This document shows, one piece after another, positions 46,430 through 58,245 of a DNA stretch of 64,000 nt. This DNA is from Puffinus mauretanicus (taxonomy: Eukaryota > Chordata > Aves > Procellariiformes > Procellariidae). The position numbers and the translations under genes are program-made. Every line of letters starts with the position of its first letter. Positions within the stretch are counted from its first letter, which is position 1. The notes beneath the pieces were generated by a model, which ran no database searches, had not been told where the DNA came from, and saw only the letters and a program-made list of their open reading frames with translations. The stretch spans positions 62,001-126,000 of the forward strand of contig JAJKFH010001934.1 in NCBI GenBank assembly GCA_023333565.1, in the 5' to 3' direction.

Positions 46430-48953
46430 AGGGTTTGCAGAGGAGGCCCTCCGCCAGCGCCCGCCCGCCTCCGCGCCCCGCCGGCACCGCCGCCCCGCCG
46501 GGGGCACGTGCCCGGGCACCCCCCCGCTCCCTCGCCCAGCGGCGATGCTCGGGTTCGGGGGCTGAGTGGCACCGGCACCCTCCGGCACCCTCCGTCCTTC
46601 CGCCTGGTGACCCCTGGGAGCCCGGCACACGCTGGGTAATTTGGAAACCGGCACCGCCGTGCCGCTCCCTGGCACCATGGTGAGGGGCACCGCTCTCCCC
46701 GGGTGCGGCCAGCGGTGGCACCCACAGGACCCCCGGCCCTTCCCCACCATCCCGCTCTCCTCCCCGGCACCGCTTATCCTCGACGGGAACTTTCCAACGA
46801 CGCCCGGGTGCCCGCGACGCCCCATCAGCCCCGCTGGGACGGGGGACGCCGGGACGGTCCCCAAAAGCCCCGCTGCCACGTCCTCGGGTTTTACAAGGAT
46901 CCGGCGTCTGCCAGCAGCATCACCCTCCCCTTCCCTGGCTCAGGATCCCCAATTGCTCCGGGGAAGGTGGGGAGTCGGAGGGGGGGAAGAGAACCAGGAC
47001 CCAACACCTTGGGGGAGCCGTGAAGACTAATGAATGGAGGCTTTTAAACAGCGCTTGGGGTGAGAAGCGCTAGAGTAGGAACTAATTATTCCTCCCGCCT
47101 GCGCGCACACTCGTACGCACACGCGCGCACACGCGCGTCCCGCTCTCTCCCCGAGTCACGGCTGCAAAATCGCAGCCAACCCCGGCACCACGGCAGCCGC
47201 CGCCTCGCCAAGCGGCACCGCCTCAGCCGGGCAAGATTTCCTCCGGGGCTCTGGTTCTGCCCCCCGTGTTTCGGCTCTGCACCCCCTCTTTGCTGCCATC
47301 GCCCCCCCCCCCCCCAGCAAAGCCGTCGGCCCGGGGCTGGGGTACGGGGCGCTGCTCCCCCCCCTCCTTGCGCTGGGGTTTTTGGGAGTTTTTCCTTTTT
47401 TTATTAAAAAGCCGCCATTTTACAGCGACGGCTGGTCTCCGGGGCTGCTCGGGGATGGACGGCACCTGGCGCGGCGGGGTGGGCGGCAGAGCCGCCGCAG
47501 CCCCCCCGGGCCCCTCGCAGGTGCGACCCCCCGAGCCCCGGCGCAGCCCGGCCGGCACCGACCCTTCGCCGGTGCAATTAGGGGCTGGCCTGGAGCGCAG
47601 CCCGGCTCCCGGCAGCGGCCGCGGGCAGCAGGCAAGTGTGGGGGCTGAGCCCCACTCCCCACGCACCACCCCAAATCCTCAGCTCCACTGATTCCGGATG
47701 GTCCCCACGCTGCCAACCCCAGAGCTTTGGGGCGACGCTGCCATCGCTCCCCATCCCTCTCCGGTCCTCGAGCGGGACCCGGCGCGAGCCCGTTCCCGCC
47801 GTCCCGGCTCTGCCCGCTGCACCATTTTGCATTCTGGTGCTGGCCGGCCCCGCTGCCCTCCCACTCCCACCCCCACCCCGGGCTGCGTTTCAGCTGTTCT
47901 TGAAATCTGTCCAGGCTGGATTCATCACAAGAGCCCTCAAGCGGCTGCAAACAAACAGAAAAAAAAAAGCGAGCGGGAGCGAGCAGAGCGATCGATCGGC
48001 GCTGGGGGGGGGGGCCCCGAGTCCCTTCAACGACACCGAACCGGCCCCAAATTCACCACCCCGAAGAGAAAAAGGGGTTGGGGATGAGGGACAGGGAGAG
48101 GGGGATGGAGAGCACAACTGCCACCACCTCCCGGAGCGTGCCGGTGAAACCCCCGGTCGCGGTGCCGCGGTGATGGGCGGCAGCGTCGCGGCGGCTCTCC
48201 CTTCCCAGCGGAGCCGGGCTCGTACCGCTCCGAAACTTCCCTCTTGTGGTTACTGCAGTTAAAAAAGCAAACAGGAGGCTCGGGCGCATTAAAAAAGAAA
48301 TAGGAAATTGTGCGGGGCGGATCGGATCGGAGGGCGGGGTGCCCGCGGGGACAGGGTTCGCCCAGCGCCGGCAGCACCAGGGCAGGGATGGGTGCGGGGT
48401 CAGGGTGCCCGTCCCCGGGGCTGGGGGAGGGAGCGAGAGGGGAAGGCGAGGGGGGTCACCTCGCCTGGGACGTGGTGGCACGTGAAGGGCGGCCGTGGCC
48501 CCGCATCCCGGCCTGGGGATGGACGGTAACGGCCGGGGAAGCGAACGCCGACGCCGCTCCAGTGGGAATTGCCGCCACCGGAGCCCGCGGGGTCGGATTG
48601 CTGCGCCTGGGTTTTTAAGAGGGGCTGGATAATTTTTACCAGCACTAACGATCCCATCTGTGCCTGACACGCTCCAGCTCCGAGCCCGGCGCTCCGGCAG
48701 GGCTCCCACCTCCCTGCCCAGCCGTGCCGATTCGCCTCCCCCTGCCTCGACCGCCGCCGGCTTGGGGCACGGATACGGCTCGTGCACGGTGCCGGTAGCT
48801 GAGCCGCGGCACCGATACGGCGATGTGCCGGGTGCCGGGCGGGAGGGCGGCTGCAAAGGTGCCTTCAAACAGCATCCTCCCCACCGGCCGTGCCAAGCCC
48901 AGCTCCCGCGAGCTGATGAGCGGAGACGCACGCGGAGATTTACTGCTAATTAC
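46430..48953. other. CpG-rich stretch, possible alternative promoter region
   Basis: CpG density is high at 46430-46570, 47050-47620 and 48170-48950. No TATA box and no clear first exon were identified, apart from the donor-like sequence noted at 48953. A promoter role for AHDC1 is possible but undecided. Confidence 0.25.
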
Positions 48954-48979
48954 CTGCACCGCGGTTGCGCTCGCAGGTC
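48954..48979 (-). other. Possible 5'UTR exon end with strong donor
   Basis: Minus strand reads CGGTGCAG followed by GTAATTAG (first intron base 48953), a good donor. A candidate acceptor CTGATCCTGCCCAG would make a 26-bp exon; alternatively the exon extends further. Weak evidence. Confidence 0.18.
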
Positions 48980-50442
48980 TGGGCAGGATCAGGGCATGGT
49001 GGGGCTGGGGGAGGCACGAGCCCCCGGCCAGGCACACCGTGCTCCTGGCATCTCCTGTGCCACCGCCATACCCACCCGCGGTGCTCCTGGGGACGGCGGG
49101 TGACAACGGGACCCGTGGGGTGACGCCGAGGTGTGCAGCACCCAGCGGGGATGGGGTGGCAGTGATGGGGGATGCTGCACAGCTTGGGGACGCCAAGGGA
49201 CCTCTCCGGGTTGCGTATGTGAGAAGCAGCTAACAGGGGGGTTTTTTTGGGGGGTGGTCCCTTGCAAGGCACGCAAGGGGCTGCAGAGGGACTGATCCTG
49301 CATCCCTCCCACGGCCAACCCTGCACCGCGGCTCTGCCTGCACCGGGGTGCGGGGTGCCACGAGCCGTCCTCCCTGCCCGGGCACGAGGAGCCGGGGATG
49401 CGCTGGCACCGGCTGCCTTCCCCTCCTCTCCGAACAAAGACCTGCCGGAGGACACTGCTTTTTGGGGAGGGGGTTTGCAGCATCCTGCAACCCATCCTCC
49501 CCGCAGGACCCCCAGCCCTCCCAGCCCACCCAGGCAGGAGCAGAGGGGTGCGGGGCCGGTGCCTGCGGCGCAGGGCTCCTCTTCCCTGCAATGTCAACCT
49601 GCTGCTCCGCATCCGCCAAGGCTGCCCTTGGAAAAGCTGTCGGCTGTGCCGGCTGGTTTGCCAAGCCCAGGACAAGCTCTTTAGCTCGACTCTGCCAGAA
49701 CAGATGCCTGGGTGACTGTAATTCTTCCTAGCATGGACTGGAGAGGGGGGGGTGGAAAAAAAAAAACCCCAACCTCATTTAAGCATTGCAGCAGCCCGTT
49801 CCTCCCCCCCGCTGCAGCATCGCGGCCCCAGAGAGGGTCCCCTAAAAGCTTGAGGGGGGAGGTTGGGTGATGCCGGGAGGCGATGCACAGCGGGAGGACG
49901 GCGTTGCACGGCACGCGTCGGAGCCAAACGTGGTTCTGCTTGCCAGCTGGGGAGGAGAGAGCGACCCGCTGCAAGGACAAGTGGGAACCGCAAGCTCCGT
50001 GTGCCACCGGTGTCCTTGCAGCCGCTCGCCTGCTTCGTGTCGATGCTCCCCACAAAACAACGATCCCGTTCTCATGGCAATGTCCTCTGCAAAGAGCACG
50101 GCGCGGGGAGGAGAGCACCGGAGGAGCGGTGGCCGGTGCCACGTTCGGGAGGGTCCACGCTCCTTCTCACGCTCTCTGCGAGTTTCTCCTTATGCCAAAA
50201 GTCTCCTCCTGCACCTAAACACCCCCTCCCCCCTCCCAAAAAAAGCCACCCGGTCGCGGGGGCAGGAGCTCCCAGCCCAGCCGGCCCCGAAACAGCCATT
50301 GCACTGCGCGGAGGAGGCCAGCAGCATTTCCACACAGATATTTTCTTCCATTGGCTGCAGTTTGGGGCTGCCAAAAGCCCAAACAAGAATGGAAACATCC
50401 CATTTTTTTGGCAAAAATTCAACGCAGGGGTTTGTTGGGGTT

Positions 50443-50488
50443 TTTTTTTTTTGGTTTTGGTTTTTTCTTTTTTTTTTTTTTTTTTTTT
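50443..50488. repeat. Poly(T) tracts
   Basis: T-runs separated by GG and C: about 12 T ending at 50452, then TTTTGG blocks, then about 22 T ending at 50488. No adjacent retroposon body. Confidence 0.9.
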
Positions 50489-51669
50489 CCTCTTGTCTTT
50501 GGTTAGGAACGGAAATTCCCTGCCATGAAAACATGACGAAACCCCAAACCAAAACACAGCCTGGACCGAAACCTTTACCCAATTCCCCGGGGATCCTGTG
50601 CGGGGCAGGTCCCGGGGCTGGGGCTCACCCCCCCACGGCCCTGGGACACGGGACCGAGCCCGGACCCCAACACCGGCGCCAGCCATTTGCAAGGCAAGGG
50701 GACGTCCTGCTTTGGGGATCTCTCTCTGGTGACCCAATGTGCTTCCCATCTCGGGATGCACCACTTCCAGCCCTGCTCCGCACCGCCCGGCCTCGACGAC
50801 GGCACGCGGGAGCCAGCAACGGGCCCGGCAAGGCGCTGGTTTGCCCACGGGGAAGCCGGTCCCGCGCACGGGGCCGTACAGGGACCGGGCTCGCGGTGCC
50901 GATGGCTCCGAGCGCGGCGTTACGGCAGCGTTCGCCCACGATGCTCCCGGGAAGGTGCCGGTGTCTGGCTGCCCTGAGCTCCCTGTGGGTCCTGGAGACC
51001 TCTGGGCTCCTTTCTAAGAGCAGCCGCTGGGAATGGGCTTATCCAGCCCATCCCAGGAGTCCGGATCCGGCTGAGCCCCAGGACTCATCCCTGCAGCACC
51101 CCCGGCATTCCCCTCTCCCCAGCCCTGCTTTCCACCAGATGTTGGGACCGGAGGATGAAATGGCTCTTCCCACCCCAGTCCCCACCGTGTCTCTCTCCGG
51201 CTCCCGTTCCGGAGGCTGGATCCGACCACGCAGGCTGAATAAGGCTCTGCCTTTGTCCGGCTCCCCCCACCGCGCTTCCCCTTATCTAGCCCAGCCGCTT
51301 GCCAAGAGGAGGACGGCGGCAGCACCGAGCCGGCGAGGGAGAGGCCGTTAACTCTTCTCCTGCTCCGGCTCCAAAGCCCCCGGGGCCGCCGTTACCCCTT
51401 GCAAAGCATCCCCAGCACCTCTCCTCCATCCCCGCCTGCTCCCCAAAACCGGGGGACCCCCCCCCCTCATTGCTCAGTGCTGCACCCCAAACTGCCCAGC
51501 TGGGCACAGCAGCACCTTCTTTGCATCTCCCAGCTGCTTCTCTACCCCGGGGGGGGTCCGAGCATCCCTGGGGCAGGGGGGGGGAGTCTGAGCATCCCCG
51601 GGGAGTCTGAGCGTCCTTGGGGGGCTGCAGCCAACGCAGGGGCTGGGCGAGGCGGGAGTCCCGGGGGCA

Positions 51670-52590
51670 GCACGGAGCCGGGCTATCTGTCTGCAGAGCT
51701 CCGTGCGCAGCAATTAACCTCGAGAGAGCAGCCGCAGCTCCTGCCAAGAACCACATTAGGTGTGTGTGGCAGCGTCTAGACATGCGAGAGACCAGAGGCC
51801 TTGATCTGGAGGAAGACGGCTCCATCCTTTCCACCCCCTCGCCTGCCTTCTCCCCCCCCCCACCCACCCAGGAACCCCCTCGCAGGGGTCCGACCAGCCC
51901 CGGGGCTGGAGCATCGAGCACCGGGGGGGATGCGGGGATGGGAGCGTGGGGCTGAGCTCAGCCCCATATCCCTCTGCGCGGGTGTGGGTGAAAATAGCTC
52001 CGTGCTGGGCTTTTAAACTGGGGCTCTGCTGCTTGGCACATGGCGTGGCATGGCATGGCACGGCACGGCCGCACCACCGCACGCTGCATCCCCACGGATG
52101 CCAGACCCCCAGTTCCCCAGCCATCGGTGGGAGGAGGAGGAGGAAGGTGGCTACAAGCGGTACCCGTCTCCCAGCCAGGAGATGCAACGACCATCCCAGC
52201 GAGCCGGCAGCAAATCCCAGATGAGTTCTGGAGCTGGGGACGGAGCTGGGAAGAGACCCAGCTCGCCACCCATCCCGGTGAGCAGGTGGGTGCCGACAGC
52301 CCGTTCACCCGGGCAGGTCGGCGCAGGCGCGGCAGAGCCGGGTGGTCACCACGGGGGCTGGGCACCCTCCCCACCGGTGCCCCTCATGCCCGCGACACCC
52401 CCTGCTCTCGCCTCCTGGGTGCAGCCACCCCAGATGGCTGCAGGATGCTCGGGAGAAGAGATTTTCCCGACGTTAATTAATTAAAATAAACAGCAAATTA
52501 AATACAGCAAAATTAAAATAGCTCCGGAAATTAATTTTCAACAAAACCCACCTGGAAAGGCTGGATATTTAAAGAATTAATGGAGCCCTC
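51670..52590. other. Two AT-rich islands in GC-rich DNA
   Basis: Island one at 51690-51790 contains GCAATTAACC and CACATTAGGTGTG. Island two at 52465-52590 contains GACGTTAATTAATTAAAATA, GGAAATTAATTTTC and AAAGAATTAATGG, a dense cluster of homeodomain TAAT/ATTA cores. Between them the DNA is GC-rich without a supported gene; a short GGCAT/GGCAC repeat lies at 52040-52068. Confidence 0.32.
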
Positions 52591-53227
52591 TGAGACCATA
52601 AAGAACCGCCGAGCTCCCGGCATCCACCAGCCCCCTCCAAGCCCCCCCCCGGGGACCCGGGGTCGTGGGGAAGCCGGGACGGGACCCCCGATCAGAGCCT
52701 ATCCCCAAGCCCAGCTCCCTCGTCCCCACGTCGGACACCTCCTCCGCATGCTGCCTGCACGTCCCCGCTCGCAGCCGCCTCGCCTCGCCGCTGCCCGCAC
52801 GTGCCCGCACGCTGCCACGCCAGCGCGCCGCGGGGAGGGAGGGATGCAGGCGAAGGATGCAGGCACGCTCGCCGCGGTCCCGCCGGAGGGAAGCACCGGC
52901 CCCAGCCCCGGCACGGCTCGGCACAGGGCTGCCAGCCCCCTGCCCGCTGAGGTTCTGCAGAGACGCCGGGCTCCTGCCTGTTTTGCTCCCCAACCGGGCG
53001 AGCCGGTGGCGAACACCAGCAGTCCCCAGTCAACGGGACCCGCTCCGGCACTGGGATGTCCCCATCACCCTCCCAGCCAAAACCCGCAGCGACGAGGGAA
53101 ACCCCGACCACCAAAAGCCGGCTGCCAGTCACTGGGCGCTCCGGGCCCCCCCCAGCTCTCCCCACGCGTAATCCCCCCGGCCAAGGCGGCATTACCGTGC
53201 AAAGGGGCTGCAGGCAAAGCTCCTTAC

Positions 53228-54800
53228 CAAGCACGACGGGGAGATCGACGGGCTCCTGAGGGGCCCAGCGCGGCGCGGGCAGAGCACCGGGAGGGTGGCG
53301 GACAGGGCGAGGTGCTGGGGAGCATCCCCGTGCCCGGCTGGGCTCCGGTCTGAGACCAGGCACAACTTGTTGCACGGTTGAGGCACACCGAACCGACCGC
53401 GGCGGGAAGTCCCGTCCGGCGCGCGCCGGCCCTCCCACGGCACCGGCGGCGTTTCCTTTCCCCGCGCACGGGCGTGTGCACAGGCGCAGCGACAGAGACA
53501 CCGGCAAGCGAAAAAAAGCTCCGGAAGGAAATGGAGAAAGCAAGAAGAAGTCGGCAGGTGGAGAGCAGGAGGGGCTGCGGCCGCCCCCGCCCCGGCACGG
53601 GGTGCGAAGGGGCATCCAGGGCTCCCCACCTCGCCGGGGTGCCTGGCCACGCTGCCAGCACCGGGCTGCTCTGCAGGCGATTCCCCACCTGGGGAAACTG
53701 AGGCACGGCGGCAGGCGGGGAGCAGCTCCGCATCCCGTGGTCCGTGCGGTGCTCCCCCACCATCCCGGGGAGGAAAATGTTCCCCGCCGCCGCGGCCGGG
53801 ATGACACCAGCTCCCCAGGCCTCCTCCCGCTCCACCCTGTTCCTGCAGGAACCCAGGAGTCCGGGCTCCGGGCAGGCAGCCAGCGCCTCCCTCCTGCCTG
53901 CGCCTCCCGCCCTGCCTCCCCTGCCTGCACCGCGGACGCCCGGGGCTGGCTCCGGCCCTCGGCACCCACATCCCCAGCCCGGTTCACGCCGGCCTCCCTC
54001 CCCGGGCACGCACCTTCCCGCGGCGTGTCAGGGCGACCTTGGAGCGGTGCCGCGGCCGCTCCGCGCCAAACTTCCCGGCGCTGAGTTGCGATGCCCACGG
54101 CAGAGCTGGGGGTGACGGAAGGGGTGGGCAGGGGGATTTTTTTTCCCCCATTTATTTATTTGTTGGGTGGGTTTTTCTCCTTGCCAGAGACAAAGGCAGC
54201 CTGTGTGTCCGGCTGCAGGGTTCGGAGGGTGCCGGCGGTGCCGGGACCCGGTGGCGATGCCGGGCCAGCCGCGCCGGGGGCTCTGGGTGGCCGGTTTCCT
54301 CCGCACACAGATGGCTGTTTCGACTCAGTCGAGCGCTTGACCTAAATCTCCTCCTGATCCACGGGAGCTGCAGTCCCTCAGCAGCACAGCTCAAGGCGAG
54401 GAGGAGGAGGAGGAGGAGGATGAAGGGGGCGGAGGGGGGGGGGACCTTGGGCCAGCTGCGGACCGGCGGGAGGGTCGCGCCGAAGGGTCCCCCCCCTCCA
54501 CCCCGGGGCTTGGCAGCGGGGCTGGCGGAGGCGGCGATGGAGGGAAGGAGGGAGGGAGGGAAGGAGAGCGGGGTGGGGTGGTGGGGGGGGAAAAAATCTC
54601 CCACGCTTCAACCTCCAGCGCCGGCTGCCCGCGCCTGCGTGCTGCACCCGCCGAGGGCCGGGGCAACCGCCCCGCCGGGCTCGACACCCCGGCAGACCAC
54701 TTCCTCGGAGAGGGGCCCCGACGGAGGAAGCTCCAACGGCTCGAAAGTTTCGGCTGTGACTCAACCGCTGGCTGGGGTGACCGAACCAACCCCGGCAAAG
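53228..54800 (-). promoter_or_regulatory. CpG-dense region with a strong donor, candidate AHDC1 promoter
   Basis: One of the most CpG-dense stretches upstream of AHDC1, especially 53370-53480, 54020-54110 and 54460-54740. On the minus strand a strong donor (CTTG then GTAAGGAG, first intron base 53227) ends a GC-rich candidate first exon. A GAG/GGA trinucleotide run lies at 54398-54422 and a (GGGA)n run at 54538-54565. No TATA box. Candidate only. Confidence 0.28.
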
Positions 54801-55559
54801 GGGGGGGGGGGGCCCCGTGGGACCCCGGGGGGTTCGGGGTGCCGGGGTGGGGGATTTTTTTGGGTTCCCTAGACGAGGGTTGTCTGCGAAGGCATCGCGC
54901 TCCACCCCCAGTGTCGGAGCAGCCCAAACCGGCTTCCCAGCGACAGCAGAAAGCTTTTAAAATCCCCTACGCGCGGCATGACTCACTCCAGAGCCAGTGC
55001 CCAAAACAAGCTCCGACACGGAGAGGAATGGCGAGAGCAGAGATGCTGGGGGCGGGCAGGAGGGGCTGGGGAGGGCCGGGGAGGGGGAAAGGGGGAGACA
55101 GAAGGAGGGAGAGAAAAGAGAAGAGGCAGAAATAACAGCATCTGAAACTCTGCCTGCTGGAGGCTAATTGGTTCCGGCACAGCCTGGTTTGTTTGGCAAT
55201 GTTTCCTCTAATCCTTCAGGCTCTGAGCTCCCAGCCCCAGGGACATGGGGGACATCTCGCCCGCCCGGCACCGACACCCGGCCAGCGCCTTTGCGGCATT
55301 CCCGGCTCAAATCCTAACTCTGGGATGCAGAGGGGTGATGCTGCGACCGGTTCTGCCCACCCTGGGGTCCCCCTGCGGCTGCACCCCGCCACGGTGACAT
55401 CCTGAGGGTGGTGGCCCCTTACGCGGCGCTGGGTGCGAGGATGCTCGGAGGACCCGGCAGGCGATGGCCGGGGCGGCGGAGGGAAGGGAGGGGAAGGGAC
55501 GGGAAGGGAGGGGAAGGGAAGGGGGGGGCCCCACGGCCCAGCATGGCCAAGCCAGAGCA
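54801..55559. other. GC-rich DNA with GGGAA repeats
   Basis: A lower-GC pocket at 55135-55215 and a purine-rich (GGGAA)n-type microsatellite at about 55478-55530. No gene is supported. Confidence 0.35.
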
Positions 55560-55705
55560 CTAGCCAAGAGTCGGCAGCTTTGTTCCAGGTGCCGGCTCCC
55601 TTTTTTTCATTAGGCTAATGGGATGCGGATGCATTATTCCATTCCACATGCTGCTAATGAACCACTCAGGCCAGTGCATTTGCATTAATGTGCAAAGCAC
55701 TGGAG
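55560..55705. promoter_or_regulatory. AT-rich island with octamer, TEAD and homeodomain motifs
   Basis: A sharply bounded low-CpG stretch containing ATTTGCAT (POU octamer, 55678-55685), CATTCCA (TEAD-type, 55640-55646), several CTAATG/CATTAATG cores and TTCATTAGGC. Dense clustering of developmental factor motifs suggests a conserved enhancer; inferred. Confidence 0.42.
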
Positions 55706-56435
55706 GAGGGTGGAGTGGCTGCATCTGGCCAAGGCTGACCTTCCCCGCGCCGCCCAGCCTCCCCGGCGCGCGGCCCCGCAGCCCCCGAGCCACGCCGCGC
55801 TCCCGCCGCTCCGCCGGACCCTTGATCTCCCCGGGACGGCTCCAACGCACATTCCAGGACACATTAACCAGCCCTGAAAAAGCCCCAGCCCGGCCACCCC
55901 ATGCTCGCTGCCCGCTGCCTGCGCTGCCCTCTTGCCCGCGCCGTGCCCCTCCGGCTCCCCCATCCCTCCCCATATGGATCCCAACTGATGCCTCGCTGCC
56001 GCCACCCCCCTCCGCACCCCAGCCCTGACACCCCATAAGCAGCGGGGACCGCAGCATCCCTCCTGCGCGTCCCACCGCTCCCCAAAAAGCGATCGCTCCC
56101 ACATCCTGCAAGGAGACCCGCTCGGCGTGTCCCCCCTCTCCGGTTATTTTTACTGGGACCTCCCAGCACCACCCCAAAGCTCCCCTCCAGCACCCCAGGA
56201 CAGTGGGGGGCCACATCCCAGGCCCCCCCCCGCCCCCGAGTGCTGGCAGGCAGCGCCGGGCGCAGGCGTCATCGGAGCCCTTGGGTTGTTTGTTACGGCT
56301 CCCAACTGCCTCCGTCCCCGGAGAGGTTTCGAAGGCGAGTGACCCACGAACTGGAATGCGCAAAGCCTCCAGCAAACAGAGCCAGCTGCCTGCGCCCGCG
56401 CAGGGGGGGCGGCGAGGGGAGAGCAGCCGGCCCCG

Positions 56436-56466
56436 CGGCACGGCACGGCACGGCACGGCACGGCAC
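56436..56466. repeat. (CGGCA)n pentanucleotide microsatellite
   Basis: Six tandem CGGCA units ending at CGGCACAGC. Not associated with a gene. Confidence 0.9.
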
Positions 56467-58049
56467 AGCATGGCTCCGTGCACGCGGTTGCGCAGCCCCG
56501 AGACGGATGCACGGCCCCGGACGCGCTCTCCCGAAGCGGGCAACCGCTCGGCTGGGGTGAGATGAGAGCGGTTCATTGGCATTGCCGTGTCCCCGGCACC
56601 GCCAGCCACCGCCACGGGCCCCCCGAACCCCCGTCTCCCCCTTCCCACCTTCCTCTCAACCCATTTTTTGGCAGCACGCAGCCTCCCGGCACAGTGCCGG
56701 GCTGCAGGGGAGCCGTACCGGGAGGATGCTTCACCCCTCACCCAACTGCAAGATCTGCGTCCTCGGGTAGCCGAAGGACCTCTAGGACAGGGGACAACAC
56801 GGTGGCAGCGCCAGGCCCCTGCCTTGGCCGGTGCCACCCTCCCCAGGTGCCGGGAGAGCTCCCAACCGGCAGCAGCGGGGACGGGCATGGCTCTGCCCAC
56901 CCTGGGGGGCACGGTGGGGTCTCAGGCGGCTCCGTGCCCGGCGAGCGTGCGAAGCCCCCGCGCCCGAGCGCGTGCACGCGGGTGTCTGGGTTTGTCACAG
57001 CCTGGTGAGCAAGTTAATCTCAGGCTCCCTGACACGTGGAATAAAATCGCGATCCCGTAATGGAATTCATTCGTCTTCCTGTCCAGGCGGAGAACAAGCC
57101 CCCCGCCATCCGCCGGGGCCGGGGCCGGGGCAAGGCAGCCGGTGGGCCAGCACCCAGGTGGGGGGGCCCTGCCTGCACCCACCCTCCTCCCTGCAATGGG
57201 ACCTGACCGGCACGGGAGGGACATTCCTGAGAGCTTCTGCCCAGGGATGTGCAAAATACCGGGTGCTGCAATGTGTCCCTTTCCCAGGGGACCTCGGCCA
57301 CGTCCACGGGGGCAGCCGGGGTCACCGACGCGGGTTGAACCCCCCCCAGGGCGATCCGGGGTCCTGCCATGCTGGACGGCAACCATGGCGCTCACAAAGG
57401 GGGAAAGGGAAACTGAGGCAGGCGGCGGCGCTGGGGAAAGGGCAGTGATGGTGGCATGAAGAGGACAGGGCAAAATGTCCCTCTGTCCCCGTGAGGTCCC
57501 TCTGTCCCCGCGGTTCCTTCCCTGCTCCTGGAGCCTTGGCCAGCCCCGGGGCTGGGAGGACCCACCCCAGGGACCCTGCAGGGATGGGTGGGTGACCCCA
57601 GCACCCATGGGGGAGCCCAGCACATCCCCAGGGACCACCTCACCCACAGCGCGTGGCCCCTGCCCATGCCACGGGTGTAAGCGACGGAAAAAGCCCTTGC
57701 GGGAACCCAAGAAGGACAGGAGGCCGCAGGGCTGCCATGCTGCCCCGTGCCTCAGTTTCCCTCCGGCATCCACGGCGAGGCCACCCCCAGGCAGGAAAGC
57801 GGCCCCGCGGCTGGGGAGGAGGAGGAGGAGGAGAAAAAGGAGGAGGGCTGCTCCTTCCCGGGCACACAAAGCCCCTTTCATAGGGGCCGAGTTTGGATTT
57901 CCTCCGCCAGCCCAGCACCTCGCTGCCTCCTGCCCTGCCAGAAACGCTGCGGTCGGAGCGGGGGGCTGGCGAGTCGGAGGCCTTGGGGGGGGGCACGGGG
58001 ACCTTTGGGTGGCTTCATCCCTCACCCCAGTCCTTGCCCTGACCGTCCT
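56467..58049. other. GC-rich DNA with one AT-rich pocket
   Basis: The pocket at 57000-57075 has AAGTTAATCTCAGG, GGAATAAAATCGCGATCC and TGGAATTCATTCG. A GGA-repeat lies at about 57817-57847. No gene is supported. Confidence 0.3.
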
Positions 58050-58245
58050 CGTGATTTTCCCCTCCTGGCAGCTTTTAATTATACCCCTAATAAAAGTCAC
58101 TTTGCAGGGAAACGGGAGCTTTGTTGCTCAGGAGCTCATCTGCTCCCGCTGCTCCTTCCCTGCTTTAAACCCTAATCCTCAGCTGGGGACACTGCAATTA
58201 GCCACCGCGGAGCCGGGCACCGTGTCACGGAGGATTAGGGCTCCC
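58050..58245. promoter_or_regulatory. AT-rich island with an inverted pair of TAATCC (OTX/PITX) sites
   Basis: Contains CCCTAATCCTC at 58170-58180 and its exact reverse complement GAGGATTAGGG-type arm at 58230-58240, 49 bases apart, plus TTTTAATTATACCCCTAATA at about 58074 and GCAATTAGCC. TAATCC is the core bound by OTX/PITX/GSC homeodomains. Enhancer role inferred. Confidence 0.42.

Noticed and set aside
49867..51351. 494-codon plus-strand ORF
   Set aside because: It runs through a poly(T) region (Phe-rich stretch) and GC-rich DNA, has no recognisable motif, and lacks coherent start context or splice structure.
52692..54098. 468-codon minus-strand ORF in a CpG-dense region
   Set aside because: Ala/Gly/Arg/Pro-rich random-like composition typical of CpG islands; no domain. 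The region was kept only as a promoter candidate.
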